NCBI GenBank assembly: GCA_030490835.1
Contig: CM059971.1
Location: forward strand, 56,716,012 to 56,780,011
Direction of reading: 5' to 3'
DNA: 64,000 nucleotides
From: Annona cherimola
Lineage: Eukaryota; Streptophyta; Magnoliopsida; Magnoliales; Annonaceae
Each line of letters begins with the position of its first letter. Within the stretch, counting starts at the first letter, position 1. The notes under the pieces were generated by a model that was given only the letters and a program-made list of their open reading frames with translations, was not told where the DNA came from and did no database searches. Below are positions 24,501 through 35,952 of this stretch, piece after piece. The position numbers and the translations under genes are program-made.

Positions 24501-25748
24501 GTCCATTTAGTATATTAAAAAAATCATAAAAAATGACAAAATAGCCTTGGTCGTCCACCCTTTCTTGCTCCATTTGCTGTCCACTTAATTCAACGTCCAT
24601 ATCAGCTGCCCCTTTTGCAATTTTTTCGCAAAATTACAACTTTAAATTAATGAACAATTAATCACCCTAACTAGGAGCTCATTTAGGGGTCAAATTAGCA
24701 TTTAAAAAAATCAATAAAAATCTCATAAAGTAGCTTGGACGTGCACATCACTTGGCTTTCACGTTGTTGTCTACTTGATGGGGTCCACTTATCATTGACT
24801 TTTTGGCATTTTCTTGCCACAAAAATCAACCAAAATCACGTCCACTAACCGCCCTAGCTGCTTAGGTCATTTAATTGCATATTTAGCATTTTTAAAAATT
24901 AAAAAAATCACATATATAGCCCCTTGATCGTCCATGTGTGGCCACCTACATTGTCTCACTTGAGCTAGCTCATTAGCTCCTTAATTCATCTCATTAATTA
25001 CTTGATACTATCATGGATTTTTTCATTTTAAATAATTCATAAAATTCATGTGTAATTATCTCCTTTTGACACCTCGTTTATGTCATTAATTATTTAATTT
25101 ATCACTTCAACTTTATCATAAATACAAGCTTATTTTATAGTGCACAAAAGTCAAATGTATATACTTTTTTCGTGCAACCATGATCCCATCATCATTAGCT
25201 TGATCCAAGCCTCTCATTGTATTGATCTTATAATTTTAATCGTTCAGTTCAAATTTCATATCAATCCGACTTTTCTAGCTCAAGTTATGAACATTTGAAG
25301 TCATCTTTGAATTTTGATGGTGATGATCGATTTTCATCCTAATTTCATCAATAATTTCATAATCCAACCTCTCCATAAGATTAAGAACAAAATTATGTAC
25401 TTACCTTTCAATTTTCATCTTAATCCGCCTTCTCGGCGTCAAGTTATGAATTTTCTAGCATTTGCTACCTTAAATTCATAATTATTAACATAATCTACAT
25501 TAATTAAACCATAACATATGAGGTAATTATTCTCAATATATTTATATTTTCTAATTCTCGTTAAGCTTCTTTAATCACATTGACCCATATCGGCTTATAA
25601 TCATTATTCACAATCATTTGCCCTAATTGCAACAAATCATCAAAATTGCAATTGAAATCATTATAATTCCACTAAATCATACATTATTCATATTTATATG
25701 CCAACTGCATATAAATAAGCCTTACTTGGGTCTGGGTATCACAGGTTG

Positions 25749-27279
25749 TTACTTACACGTGCTTGGTATATGTATGAACTTTTTACAAGATTTTCTTAGG
25801 TCACTTTTGAACATGCATTCCTCGTTTGGTTGGTGATTATTACCCTATTATCCATAGGACGTATCTATCGCTTATGTTTGCACTAGATCAAGAACTTTGG
25901 AGGCCTTAGTAGAAAAAGCATGCAGCAAGCATCAACAATAGAAAGGAGCATGGAACTGGCAAAGAAGAACAGAGAAAGATAGTTGTGCATGGGGTGATGT
26001 TCTTCATCTTGTTAACACCGCAAGAAATCTACAATACCACTTTTGAATTGATTGGAATAAGCTGACATTCTATTCCATTATTATTCATTAACCTTTTTAT
26101 CACGTTCATTGTTATGCCTGAAAGTTTGTACTGGCCTATACCTAGATTATGAAAATAAACGAAAGTAATGTTAATTATTGGTTTTTTGTCTAGTTAATTT
26201 TTCATTTCTTTTCAATCTAAAGAGGCCTTCTTTCCTAATAAGTAATTCCAATTCATGCTGGGGCGGTCATCCTTGTGATTAGCTGTATTTACATGTATAA
26301 ATAGTAGTTTCATCATGTCAAGATATGGCAAAGAAGAATGAAGGGAGAATGGCTTGTGACATGAAAGCACTACTCAAATGATAGTGGGATGGCTTGTGAT
26401 GTGGAAGCACTACCAAAGGAGAAATCTTGAGATCTTCCGTTGATGACGTGCAAATTCATCGTTGAGAAACAAGACATAATGGTATGATGATACAAGATAA
26501 AATGTAAAATGGCACACAATATGACAATTTAGGAATTTTAAAATAAATATTTTATCCTCGCTTAAGATTGACAATAAAATGAGAGTTTTTGAAGGTACAC
26601 TTAATACACTCGTTGACAATTGTGTGCATAAATAGTTTTAAATTTAATGATTGCTTAAAATTTTAGTCTATTGAAAAGTCTAAGTAGGGACATTATTTTT
26701 AAATTTTATTGATAATGAAAATGATATTTTTAATAATAATAATGATATTATTTTTTGTCCATAGAAAATTTGTACATGTATTTGAGACTAATTAATTCAG
26801 GAATTAATATTTTTGGGCCCACCATGTTAAAAAATGAAAAATACCTCATATAAATAATTAAAACTATCTATGAAATAATATTCTCACCTAGACATTGCAA
26901 TTAATTTTCTTTTATTTTTATTTTTTATAATTTTATTGATAAGTTGAATAGTTTTCTTTTGTTGCTATTCTCACTTTTGACTCATGTAGATGTGTTTATA
27001 TAATTCTTTAAAAAAATTAGGCTCATCTAGATTCTAGAGGAGTGTTTTGAATTTTTCGAAAATGAAAATTATGATCTCATATTCTAGTGCATTAGGAATT
27101 CCATTTTTATTTAGGAAATTTAAACCGCTTATTAGTAAAACCTAAAAATTAGTAAAAATTTATTTTATCACATTCAAATAATGCTCGTGTATGAGTATGG
27201 AAAAATAAAAAAATATACAAGAAGCCTCTTAATGATTATAAAAGAGGGAAGATTTGCAGAGTTAAATTGTATATAACAA
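25749..27279. other. Non-coding stretch
   Basis: Contains a diverged short direct repeat at 26350-26415 (atggcttgtgacatgaaagc and atggcttgtgatgtggaagc). No gene seen. Confidence 0.4.
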
Positions 27280-27282
27280 CGA

Positions 27283-27575
27283 TATGGTTGCCATACAAAT
27301 CACCCCCTCTTATTATTTTAAAATTTTTGCAACCCCACTTAAATTTATGTATACAAATTTTGTAAAATATTTTGCTTTAATTAAATGAATTTTTGAATTT
27401 TTAAAATTAAAATAATTGGTTTATCAGGTGTCAGCATGTTAGAATCTAGAAATTGCATTCTGATGGAATAGAAAATTTTCACAAATTTGTATAAGCCTAT
27501 TAAAGTGGGGTCATATATGGATAAAAAATTAAAAATAATAGGAGGGGTGATTGGATGAGCAATCAATGGTTGTCT
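27283..27575. mobile_element. MITE-like element with inverted ends
   Basis: aatcaccccctcttattatt at about 27298 is mirrored by aataataggaggggtgatt at about 27533. Further inside, accccacttaaattt is mirrored by attaaagtggggt, giving imperfect terminal inverted repeats of about 50 bp. No coding capacity. Confidence 0.55.
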
Positions 27576-27579
27576 CGTG

Positions 27580-28489
27580 CATGTCTCCATGCTCACTCAC
27601 TCTTGCCAAAAAAATAATTACACTTGAGACAAATAATTCGAATTGTATGTCAAATAATATTGCAATGTGAACTTTACACTATTTTTTCTCGATAATATTT
27701 TTTTTTATCTTATTCGATGCTTAAAAATTTTAAAATCAACTATATTAAAAAATAGAAATAACCACAACTTATAGTTTCCTTATGCATTTCACCAAATGAA
27801 CTAACTCCTCTTAATTAATAGATTTATTACATGTATTTTATAATTTAACTTTTAACTTACCATATTTTTTGGTGAAATTTAAAATAATTTGTCATTATTA
27901 AATTATTTTGTGACAAATAATATTGAATTATTTGTGAAGTAAGCTTTATTATTATTAAAAATAAACTATAAGATTTTATTATACAAAATTATACCGTATA
28001 TATCTTATTTTATAATTATTCAATAAGTGAAATGTAAACTACAGTTGTCGAAGTCATTTAATAGGCTTTTAAAATTTATTATTTAATATTTTTTATAATT
28101 TTTGAATTACACATATAGATAATACTTTCAATATATATTTTAGGAATAATCTATAAAATTCATTAGACAAGTTTGTTAGAATTTGAATAATCTGTAAAAA
28201 TCATAAAAAATGTAAATATGAGTTCATGATTTTCTAGCGTTATTATAAAATCTATATTGTTCATATAATTTGCGAAAATGAAACATCACTAATCTTATCA
28301 AAGATGTCAAAACTGTATAACTTGTTAAAGTCATTAAATAATATAACAATAGAACACTATATTTTGTAAAATTCATACAATATCAAAAAACTGTCAATTA
28401 CATATGCATATTTTTGCTATAATTTTTTTTATTGGGATATTTTACATTACTTCTCAATGTCATATCAAGCCTTGAGACAATTTTTACAA
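27580..28489. other. AT-rich non-coding stretch
   Basis: Very AT-rich; no gene or clear repeat boundaries seen. Confidence 0.45.
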
Positions 28490-28672
28490 TATTTAAATAC
28501 GAAGATTATAAACTCTCAAATATCAATGAGGAAGACCATAAGTTCACAAGCTTTAAAGGGAAGATCACAAGCTTCCAAATATTAAAGTAGAGATAAAGCT
28601 CTTATGTGGGATTTCAAACTCGGATCACTTGCCTAAGAAGATATGTTCTCTACCACCTGGGCTAGTTGTATT
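28490..28672 (-). mobile_element. tRNA-derived SINE-like unit
   Basis: On the minus strand, ctagcccaggtggtagag (near 28650-28667) resembles a pol III A box, and gagtttgaaatccc about 35-45 bases downstream resembles a B box. This is the arrangement in tRNA genes and SINEs. The sequence does not fold as an intact tRNA, so a decayed SINE is the better reading. Confidence 0.4.
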
Positions 28673-28679
28673 TAGTATT

Positions 28680-29835
28680 TTCTGCTATGCTCAAATAATT
28701 TGTAAAATATATTTAACAGAAAAAATAGAGATAGACACTATATACAACTCATCATCCCTATGAATTGCATATAAATTATAAAATTCATAAAAATATGTAA
28801 AATCCATAAAATTTGTAAAATCAGTGGAACAAGCTAAATTACTTCGTTCATTCGATTATATTTTTTGATAAATCTAATTTTTTATTCCATTTTAGGCATA
28901 CATTACCTATTATTATTTGTGATGATTATAACACACATAAATATCTTGAATCGTGCATCATCAATACCATTTTATTCAAAGTATATGGCTTACTATAAAA
29001 AACATGCACCACAATTTCTTATAAGTCATCTCACCTATCCTACTCACACTTGACTAACAATTGTATTCAAAGTACACAATGATCATATTACCACCATCCC
29101 TACTACTGCCTCTTTCCATCCCTCCAGATTTGAATCCTACACACAGGAAGTTTCGGGAGCTCCTCTGGCTATCCCCTTCTAGTGTTGATGGATGTTAGAG
29201 CATGTTGGGGCAAAATAAAAAAAAAGAGAATTAAAGAAAGTGGAAAAAGTGAAACTAAAATAAAGTTTCAATTCAGGTGTGTTACCCGTCACTTTTCTTA
29301 TGCAATTTTGCTATCCTTTTTGCTGCTTAGGATAATTTTGCAGTTGTTTGTATGATGCAAAAAGTGAAACCTGAACTACAATAGGAAGCACCACCATTTT
29401 TAGCCATACGAACATTTGGAAACAAAATTTTAGATCGAATGGAGAGAATTTCAAAATGATTGATATGGTAAAACCGCAAAAAACTTGATTAAGACGACAA
29501 TGTTTGAATCAAGACAAGCTATGAGACATCTGAACGTAGACAACACAATGTCTTGAAGGAGGCAAAACGTGTCTGAAGGAAAGCACTTGGGTTTGGAATG
29601 ATTCGATTGTTTCCTTAACCCTTCAATTAATGGACACATTCAATTGGATGCCACATAAGCTATACCCTTTCACGTTTTTGCATTGCAGCGCATTCCAAAT
29701 TCAATTGGATGCATCCATAGAATTTTGCCACATTAGCTATAACCTTTCACGTTTTTGTGTTGCCAATTTGAAGTTTAAAATTTAGACTTCAACTGTTACA
29801 TCCCTCAGTGCAAAGTGAAAATTTTTAAAAAAATA
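28680..29835. other. Non-coding stretch
   Basis: A short local duplication occurs at 29640-29760 (caattggatgc, ataccctttcacgtttttg and ataacctttcacgtttttg). No gene seen. Confidence 0.4.
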
Positions 29836-29970
29836 GCCAAGGTAGATTCGAACACAAGGCTTGTTAGTTACTGCTAACATTTCTTGCAGACTTAGCTACT
29901 TTGCTTCTGTTATTAATTTATTATAATATATTGTACTTATAATAATTTTGAAAAATCCCAACACTCCCTT
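29836..29970. repeat. Left inverted-repeat arm flanking a copia relic
   Basis: The arm, including ttaatttattataatatatt and aataattttgaaaaatccc, is mirrored at 31226-31300. On minus it also shows A-box-like tagctaagtctgcaag and B-box-like tgttcgaatctacc, so it may be a SINE-type unit. Confidence 0.55.
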
Positions 29971-29997
29971 GCTATTTTCAAAATTTAAATTAACTTC

Positions 29998-30800
29998 ATT
30001 CACCCAAGGAAATCTTATACATAAATTTGATCAAGTTGTGCTAGCAAATGATTTTAAACTTAATCAGTCAGATAAATGTGCTTATAGTAAATTTGTTGCT
30101 AATAGAGGTGTCACTGTTTGCTTATAGATTGATGATATGTTCGTATTTGGTACTGACCTTGAGATTATTGTAGAACCTAAAAATTTTTTGTCAGTTAATT
30201 TCGATACAAAAGATATGGACAGGGCCAATGTCATATTTGACATCAAAATTATAAGAGATGGTAACGTAATTTTTCTTTCTCAATCTCACTACATTGAAAA
30301 GATATTTAAGTGGTTTAATCATTTTGATGCTAGTATGATCTCAACTTCTTTTGATCTTAGTGTCAAGTTATGTAAAAATATGGTATATCTGTTGATCATC
30401 TTGAGTATGATATGGTGATAAGAAGTTTAATATATGCTAATATTATACTAGACCAGATATTGCTTTCGTTGTAGGTGATTAAGCAGGTTCACTAGTAATC
30501 TAGAATATATGTATTTAAATGAAGTTTATAGAATTTTGAAATATTTGAGAAAGACCATTGACTATGGATTTCATTTCAATAGTAAACCAATTGTATTAGA
30601 AGGGCGTAGTGATGCAAGTTGGATTTCTAATACTAAGAAATCTATATCCACTAGTAGCTAAAATCCACATGTAAGAGTTACAATAACTGAAACTCAATTT
30701 TATTCTTGTAGCTCAAGTCTAAGAGTTCAATGAGAAAATTAAGTTATTTTTACAACTTGTAAGCACAAGTTATATTTATAATTTTCATTGCCCAGGTAGT
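29998..30800 (+). pseudogene. Ty1/copia polyprotein fragment (reverse transcriptase to start of RNase H)
   Basis: Frames around the palm of a copia reverse transcriptase are recognisable. The catalytic region is degraded: the usual YVDD box reads as a stop followed by IDDM near 30125-30140. After it come FVFGTDLEIIVEPKNFL and SQSHYIEKIFKWF, typical of the copia RT thumb, then a tail resembling the RNase H entrance (about 30590-30650, DASWIS with KKSIST). Stops and frameshifts break the frame, and gag, protease and integrase are missing. It lies between inverted repeats (29836-29970 and 31226-31430) rather than between LTRs. In an intact element the enzyme copies retroelement RNA into DNA; this remnant cannot. 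Confidence 0.8.
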
Positions 30801-31225
30801 GCTTGGATCCTGTAACGTATTTATGAGGTTGAGTGTTTTATCCTCTTAATGGATATAAAATTATTGTGTTGGAGTATTTAGTTACAAGGTACTCTAAATA
30901 GATCTACCTATATGAGTGTTGGAAATGAAACCGCTTCTGTTTGCAAAGAGTGTGGATTCACTCTGAGGTACTCATGAAACGAGAATACTGACACATGACC
31001 ATAACGTGTCGCCTTTTTGAACACTTGATATATTTTCAAATCTTCTATGTGAGATATGTTTGATTTATTAAATGGGGTCGATAGTTCAAAGCCTTGGTCA
31101 CTGTACACCTCGACAAATCTTGATGTATTTTCGCTAAGTAAAGGTTCAAGTTTACTCGACGCTTTTGTTTATGCATGAGATTTTCTTAATCGAAGTTGAT
31201 TTAAATTTTGAAAATGACAGGGAAA
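30801..31225. other. Non-coding stretch after the copia relic
   Basis: No coding similarity; probably the rest of the degraded element. Confidence 0.35.
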
Positions 31226-31430
31226 TGTTGGGATTTTCAAGATTATTATAAGTACAATAATAATAAATTAACAACAAAAGGAAAGTACCGAAGTTGGTAG
31301 GAGACATTTGCAGTAACTAACAAATCTTGGCAGTACTGCCAACGTCTTCTACCAACTTAGCTGCTTGTTTTTGTTGTTAATTTATTATAATATATTTTAC
31401 TTATAATAATTTTGAAAATCCTGACAGAGC
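31226..31430. repeat. Right inverted-repeat arm, itself palindromic
   Basis: The first half (gttgggattttcaagattat, aattaacaacaaaaggaaag) and the second half (cttgtttttgttgttaattt, ataataattttgaaaatcct) are mutual reverse complements. The first half is also the reverse complement of 29890-29970. Confidence 0.7.
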
Positions 31431-31489
31431 ATTCCTTAATGATGTGCCCCATGCATCCGCAAGCAAAAGAAAACACTAATAATCTATCA

Positions 31490-32055
31490 TATTGGAAGCT
31501 CAACTAATGCTTCTACTTTTAGAGATTCCTCACAAAGACTCATCTACGCAAAGGTCGACACAACATCAAATTCTACGCGTATCTGCAAACAATTGCCTTT
31601 AAACCTTTGTTCCCCATTCATTGCAGAAGGATTGACTAACTAAATTGCTGATTGCCTCCTCCTCATATAGGCTAGGAATATTGCATATCTGAACCCACAT
31701 TGAGGTTTTGAGATTGCCACGTCTTTCAGGTAGATCGCTAACTTGAGTTCCTTTAAGAGAATAAGCTACTGGTTAAATAGAAATGGCCTTCCTCTCAGCG
31801 CCATTTTCAGATCGTCCTCCCTATAAAAGGTGATTGTATATAAATTTTCCTCAACCTCTTGGAAGAGACATTTCACCCTGAAGCTTCTTGATTTTCCGCA
31901 GCGTAGCTTGAAAGCTTCCTTGTTGTAAGATTTTGAAGACCATACCGTTAAAATGGTCGTGGGTTATTATTCTCATTCAACATTATAACCATGCCTTTTG
32001 AGATTTCTAGCATCTGTAGTTTAGTAGCTAGCAGGGCCTCTTCTTTGAACGACAT
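31490..32055 (-). pseudogene. LINE ORF1 relic with DUF4283-like region
   Basis: On minus, a frame starts near 32055 with MSFKEEALLATKLQ. Across shifted frames it then carries REDDLKMALRGRPFLFNQ and NLKTSMWVQICNIPSLYEEE, followed by IRVEFDV. This order (acidic start, W-box, hydrophobic VRVEFDV-like strand) is the DUF4283 domain found at the N-terminus of plant LINE ORF1 and related retroelement proteins, which bind element RNA. Several stops and frameshifts are present, and no zinc knuckle or reverse transcriptase follows locally. Confidence 0.6.
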
Positions 32056-33487
32056 GTCGTCTTCTATTTGGAGGTTTCAGAACCCTAGCCCTTCCTGTCC
32101 TAGCCTTTTATCATGGAATACAGAGGGCTTTGATATCCATTCTACAATTCAATGGAGACAGTTCCAAGATTCCTTCAAACTCACTAGAGGTGGGAAGGAA
32201 AATGGTATCAATCTCAAATCCGACCCATGAAAGTTGCCCGTGGGTCTGTCGGAGAGCCCAGTGGGAGAGACGGGAGAGGAAGTGTTGATTATGATCTCTT
32301 AATAGTTTTCCATTTTTACTCTTGGTATTAAAAAAAAATTTAGCATGGTGTGTCATTTGGAGATGATAGTTTTTGACGAAAAATTTTTATTACAAAAGTT
32401 TTTGAAATAAAAGAAAATGAGATATGATAAATTAATGATAAGGAGTTCATGAAATAAAGTTAAAATAGATATATTAGTTGTATGCAATCTTGTCAGAACC
32501 GAACCGGTGATTGAACCGGTAAAAGAACTGGTTTGGTTTGAACCAGTTCAAACCGGTGACGTCAGCATGACATATTTATGATGCCATAAATATTTAATTA
32601 TTTTAAATTTTAAATAAATATATTGATAAAATTATATTTTCATAAATTCTAAATATATATATTAGTTTTTAATAATCACAATATAAGTACAAAACATGGA
32701 GGAAAAATTAATAGCAAGTTTTAAAAAATCTTTAAGCATGAATGTTAGAAAAATTAACTAAATTAACTAACCTATAAAACTTAAATTTGTAATAGGTTCT
32801 GACCGTTGATGCTTGGTTGTTGGTTTTTGAATTCTTCCTGTTTATCTCAATACCTTTATGAATTGTACTTTTATAAACATACCTAGTAAAATAAAAAATA
32901 AAATAAATCAATAAGTATTAATGCGTAATTTAATGTGTAGTGCTAGTATGAGTGGCTAGCGCATGAAAAAGTTGATCCAGTGAGCAATTTTCAGCCACCT
33001 AAATAAAATGGGCATGGATATTTGAAAATGTAAGCACATGTACACAACAGTGTAATCCTCAGTCTCTGATTTTGTCAATACTGCATAGTTTTACAGGGGG
33101 GACACGTTTTCCATAATTTCTATTGGTTCAACTGGAGAACGCAGATGCAAGGAAACATGAACAAGCACAAATTCTCAAGCAGCTTCGATGGACATCAACT
33201 TAGGCTATTGCTAATTACACATTATCCACAGGAATGAATTGGAGGCAGGAAATGAACCTGAGCCATGATGCCAGTGCGGACATGCTTGAGACGGATGGCG
33301 CTCTCTCACTTGTTGCGGTGCTGACCTCCCGGGCCCGACGCCTTGTCTTTAGGATTCTCTAGCCATGTCTCTGTTGTTAGCATGCCATGTTTTTACCAAC
33401 TCGTCGCCATGATTTTTGCCAGATGACAGCTACAAAATCCACACGCCCCATGTGTGCGCATCGAATCTAATATGCATTACCTTCAAT

Positions 33488-34030
33488 TTAGCTGAAACTG
33501 TTCAGTGAAGGTTGTAACAGGTTCACAGCATCGAAAATATATTGGTCTTCACTGCTCATATTTGACACTTCCCCATGTGCGCGCAGTTCGCTCAACGCCT
33601 CGAAAGCTTCTTGGCCTAGATCGTAGTACGCCAGGCTGAGCTTCTGGAGGTTGACTAGAAAATGATCAGGTGAATCGGACAGTTTCTCTAATGGCCTATG
33701 AAGCGACAGCTTGCACAGATTGACGAGGCGCATCAAAGGCTCCAATGGAGGAATTTTGATATCTTTGTTTCGGAGACTTGGGAAAGCTGCATCCGTGATG
33801 GACAACGACAGAGAATGAAGCGACTCCAATTTGGCAATAGATCTACAACACTGCAGAAAAAATTCTTTTTAGAGTTCAGTTGGGGTGTCTGTTCGCAGAT
33901 CGAAAGACAGGCCTAATTTTTTAAGCTTGCAGAGTTTTCCCAAGCTAACATCAACCCATTTGTCCGCAATGAGATATGTGAGAGTGGAGAGGTTGTTTAT
34001 CAGCTCTAGCCGTAGTTGGCCTTGAAATCT
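33488..34030 (-). pseudogene. LRR-domain fragment of an NLR resistance gene, captured in the MULE
   Basis: Reading minus from about 34030, one frame runs through ELINNLSTLTYLIADKWV, SLGKLCKLKKLGLSFDL, a single in-frame stop near 33869, then SIAKLESLHSLSLS, LMRLVNLCKLSLH and FLVNLQKLSLAYYDL, to a stop at 33488. The repeated LxxLxxLxL spacing and the KLxxLxKLxL phrases match the C-terminal LRR of CC-type NLRs of the RPP8/RPP13 or R1-like kind, not the ZAR1-like gene at 50.9 kb. NB-ARC and coiled-coil parts are missing. Lying inside a MULE, it is best read as a captured piece. It is transcribable only from outside promoters or the adjacent GC-rich segment, so protein function is unlikely. Confidence 0.75.
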
Positions 34031-34450
34031 ATTGCCTCGATAGCCTCAAGCGTCCCGGGCCCGACGCTCAGTTTCCATCTCACATTGCACAAGCAGCTAG
34101 TCGTCGGACAAGGCGAGAAAATCTTTAGAAACAGAATGCCGAAGGAGAAAAATGGAGCACAGTTTCGCCGGTGAACGGACCAGCAGGGAGCCAGGGACGG
34201 GAACTGAACGACCGGAGGAGAAGAAGAAATGGCAGCGAGTAGCAGGACGGGCGAGTGGCAGGGACGGGGGCTACTGTTGTGGTGTTGCTTCTGTGACGGT
34301 TTCGCCGGCGATGGATCGATTATCCACAAATGGCCGGTGAGGAGAGGTAGGATTTAGGGCTGTGAAGTGTGAAGTGCGATTCGTTGAAAGGGGAAAACGA
34401 AATCGGGCGGGCGAGCGAGAGTTTGAGGCTTCGAGCGAGCAGTCAAGAGC
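34031..34450 (-). other. GC-rich leader-like cargo upstream of the LRR fragment
   Basis: Between the LRR fragment and the MULE end lies a GC-richer segment with open frames on both strands (34006-34329 minus, 34152-34340 plus) and no recognisable domain. Read on minus, it has the look of a 5' UTR and first exon leading into the LRR fragment. The motif cccgggcccgacgc occurs both at its inner edge (about 34055) and at about 33329 on the far side of the LRR fragment, which may mark a capture junction. Confidence 0.4.
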
Positions 34451-34794
34451 AGTGGGTCTTTTTGGTTTTTTTTTTAAAAATATATATCAGGTCCGATCGG
34501 GCGAAATCGGTTCGACCGTTCACCCTGGTTCGACCGTTTGATTGATTGTATGGATCTGAACCGAACCGCATGCAATTGAACCAGAAAATTGGACCAGTCC
34601 GACTGGCCGGTCCGGTCCGATTCTTACAACATTAGTTCTATGAGTAGTTATATAAAAATAATTGAAAAATAAAATTGTTATATATGAAAATGTAAAAAAA
34701 TGATTAAACAATATGATAGTTACGGAGAGAATGAAAAGTTTTAGACTAAAAAATTTTAATTTGAAAATTTTTAGTATTAAACAAACACTCCTGT

Positions 34795-35394
34795 AATCTT
34801 TTCATACATTTTTCTATATAATTATCTTATTCTTTCATTTTTTCACATTTTTACGTCTAACTACTCACTATAAATTATTCCATATGGCTCCCTTTTGTTC
34901 CAAATCATGACTTGTATTATTACATCTTACTTTCGACATTTTTCAAAATGTTTCCAAATCACTGCACGCATCATATTTTAATCATTTTCTTATATCTTTC
35001 GATATAATATCTTAATTAACTATTTACACTTTCTACCGCTTTTCCTATCCTATCCTATCACTCTTACTCTTCAAATTTATCTCATTTCCGCTGTTCCGTT
35101 CTTACCAAATTACCAATTTCCAAATGCTGCCATCAATGTCGCATCATTATTAAGCCGAATAAATTATCAAAAAAATAATAATCCAAATAATAATGCAAAT
35201 ATGTTTTTTTAAAAAATAGATTCATAAGTTTTCATATTGTATTACATTAAAAAAAGTTTTCATACTGTAAAAGTATATCCTTTTTTTATATCGCATTGTG
35301 AATCATTGGCATTGCAGACAACTCTACACATTTCATGATATAAATTGAAATCTACAACTACTTTAACGGTGATATAGGTTTCGTGAAGCCACCG
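34795..35394. other. Non-coding stretch with MITE debris
   Basis: Segments at 34800-34880 and 34980-35130 resemble reverse-strand pieces of the M1 MITE (ttttctatataattatctta; ctttcattttttcacatttt). No gene seen. Confidence 0.4.
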
Positions 35395-35705
35395 TGCATC
35401 AGGCCCAAAAGCATTTTTTTAAAATTCGTTTTGCTTTTTTCATAAAATGGTTATTTTAGTTATATTTAATTTATATAATAAGTTTTACTATTTTTAAAGA
35501 TCGGTATATATTTTAATGACTTTCAAATATAGGGGTATCTTAGTCAAATAAATAAAATACCTCTATATTTAAAATTCAAAAATACATTATACAAATCTCC
35601 AAAAATGACAAAACTTATTATATAAATTAAATATACTCAGAATAATAGTTTTATAAAAAAATTTAAAATGTTTTTTTCAAAAAAAACCTATAAATCCAGA
35701 TGTAT
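35395..35705. repeat. Fold-back element, family FB
   Basis: Left-arm blocks (ggttattttagttatattta, ttttactatttttaaagatc, taggggtatcttagtc) are mirrored by the right arm (aataaaatacctctatattt, aaaaatgacaaaacttatta, aatatactcagaataatag). Confidence 0.65.
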
Positions 35706-35952
35706 GGAGTCATCACTCTTTATTGTCCTACTTCTTTCCATTATAATTTACATTTCTGATTATTCTCTTACATTCTTTAATTTAATAGAATTATAATTTC
35801 GTAAAAAATTTAAAATATGTTTCGGGCCAGATGCATAGCGCTTCATGCTTTCGGATGTAAATTTTTAAAGTGGCTATAATACTTACGATAAAAAAAAAAG
35901 TGGGGGTGCACTTGCCCACCCTCAACTCCAAAATATATGCCCAACTCTTCTC

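Larger units (their letters stand above)
19802..25748. mobile_element. Very long solo LTR-like unit (5,937 bp)
   Basis: The unit spans 19807-25743. It begins TGTGGCGCCCCG, ends GGGTATCACA, and is flanked by a perfect 5-bp duplication GGTTG (19802-19806 and 25744-25748), the signature of one LTR-retrotransposon integration. I found no direct-repeat LTR pair inside, no gag or pol similarity, and no primer-binding site or polypurine tract adjoining an end, so a solo LTR is the simplest reading. A possible minus-strand TATA (reverse complement of catatataactgg, about 24220-24232) suggests minus orientation. The length is extreme for an LTR; a non-autonomous derivative with highly diverged LTRs is the alternative. 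Confidence 0.7.
32476..34642. mobile_element. Pack-MULE-like element, copy 2, carrying gene fragments
   Basis: The element spans 32485-34633 (2,149 bp) with 9-bp flanks agttgtatg (32476-32484) and agttctatg (34634-34642), one mismatch. Termini are caatcttgtcagaaccgaac at left and the reverse-complement-like gattcttacaacatt at right, followed inwards by accggtt-rich repeats. It is the same family as 9834-11220. No transposase is present. The interior holds an antisense LRR fragment (33488-34030) and a GC-rich leader-like segment (34030-34450), that is, pieces of at least one host gene, which defines a Pack-MULE. Insertion into a MITE gives a clean before/after comparison. Confidence 0.8.
32352..34790. 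mobile_element. M1 MITE split by a MULE insertion
   Basis: The left part (32352-32484: atttggagatgatag, gacgaaaaatttttat, aaataaagttaaaatagata) and the right part (34634-34790: taattgaaaaataaaattgt, tacggagagaatgaaaag, aaacaaacactcctg) join to give a normal M1 MITE of about 290 bp once the MULE and one 9-bp duplication are removed. Confidence 0.7.

Noticed and set aside
28490..28672. Possible tRNA gene on minus
   Set aside because: A- and B-box-like motifs exist, but no cloverleaf with a paired acceptor stem could be formed by eye.
33488..34030. Idea that the LRR fragment came from the ZAR1-like gene
   Set aside because: Its LRR phrases (LGKLCKLKKLGLSF, ALSELRAHG) do not match the LRR of the 50.9-kb gene; they are closer in style to RPP8/RPP13 or R1-like receptors.
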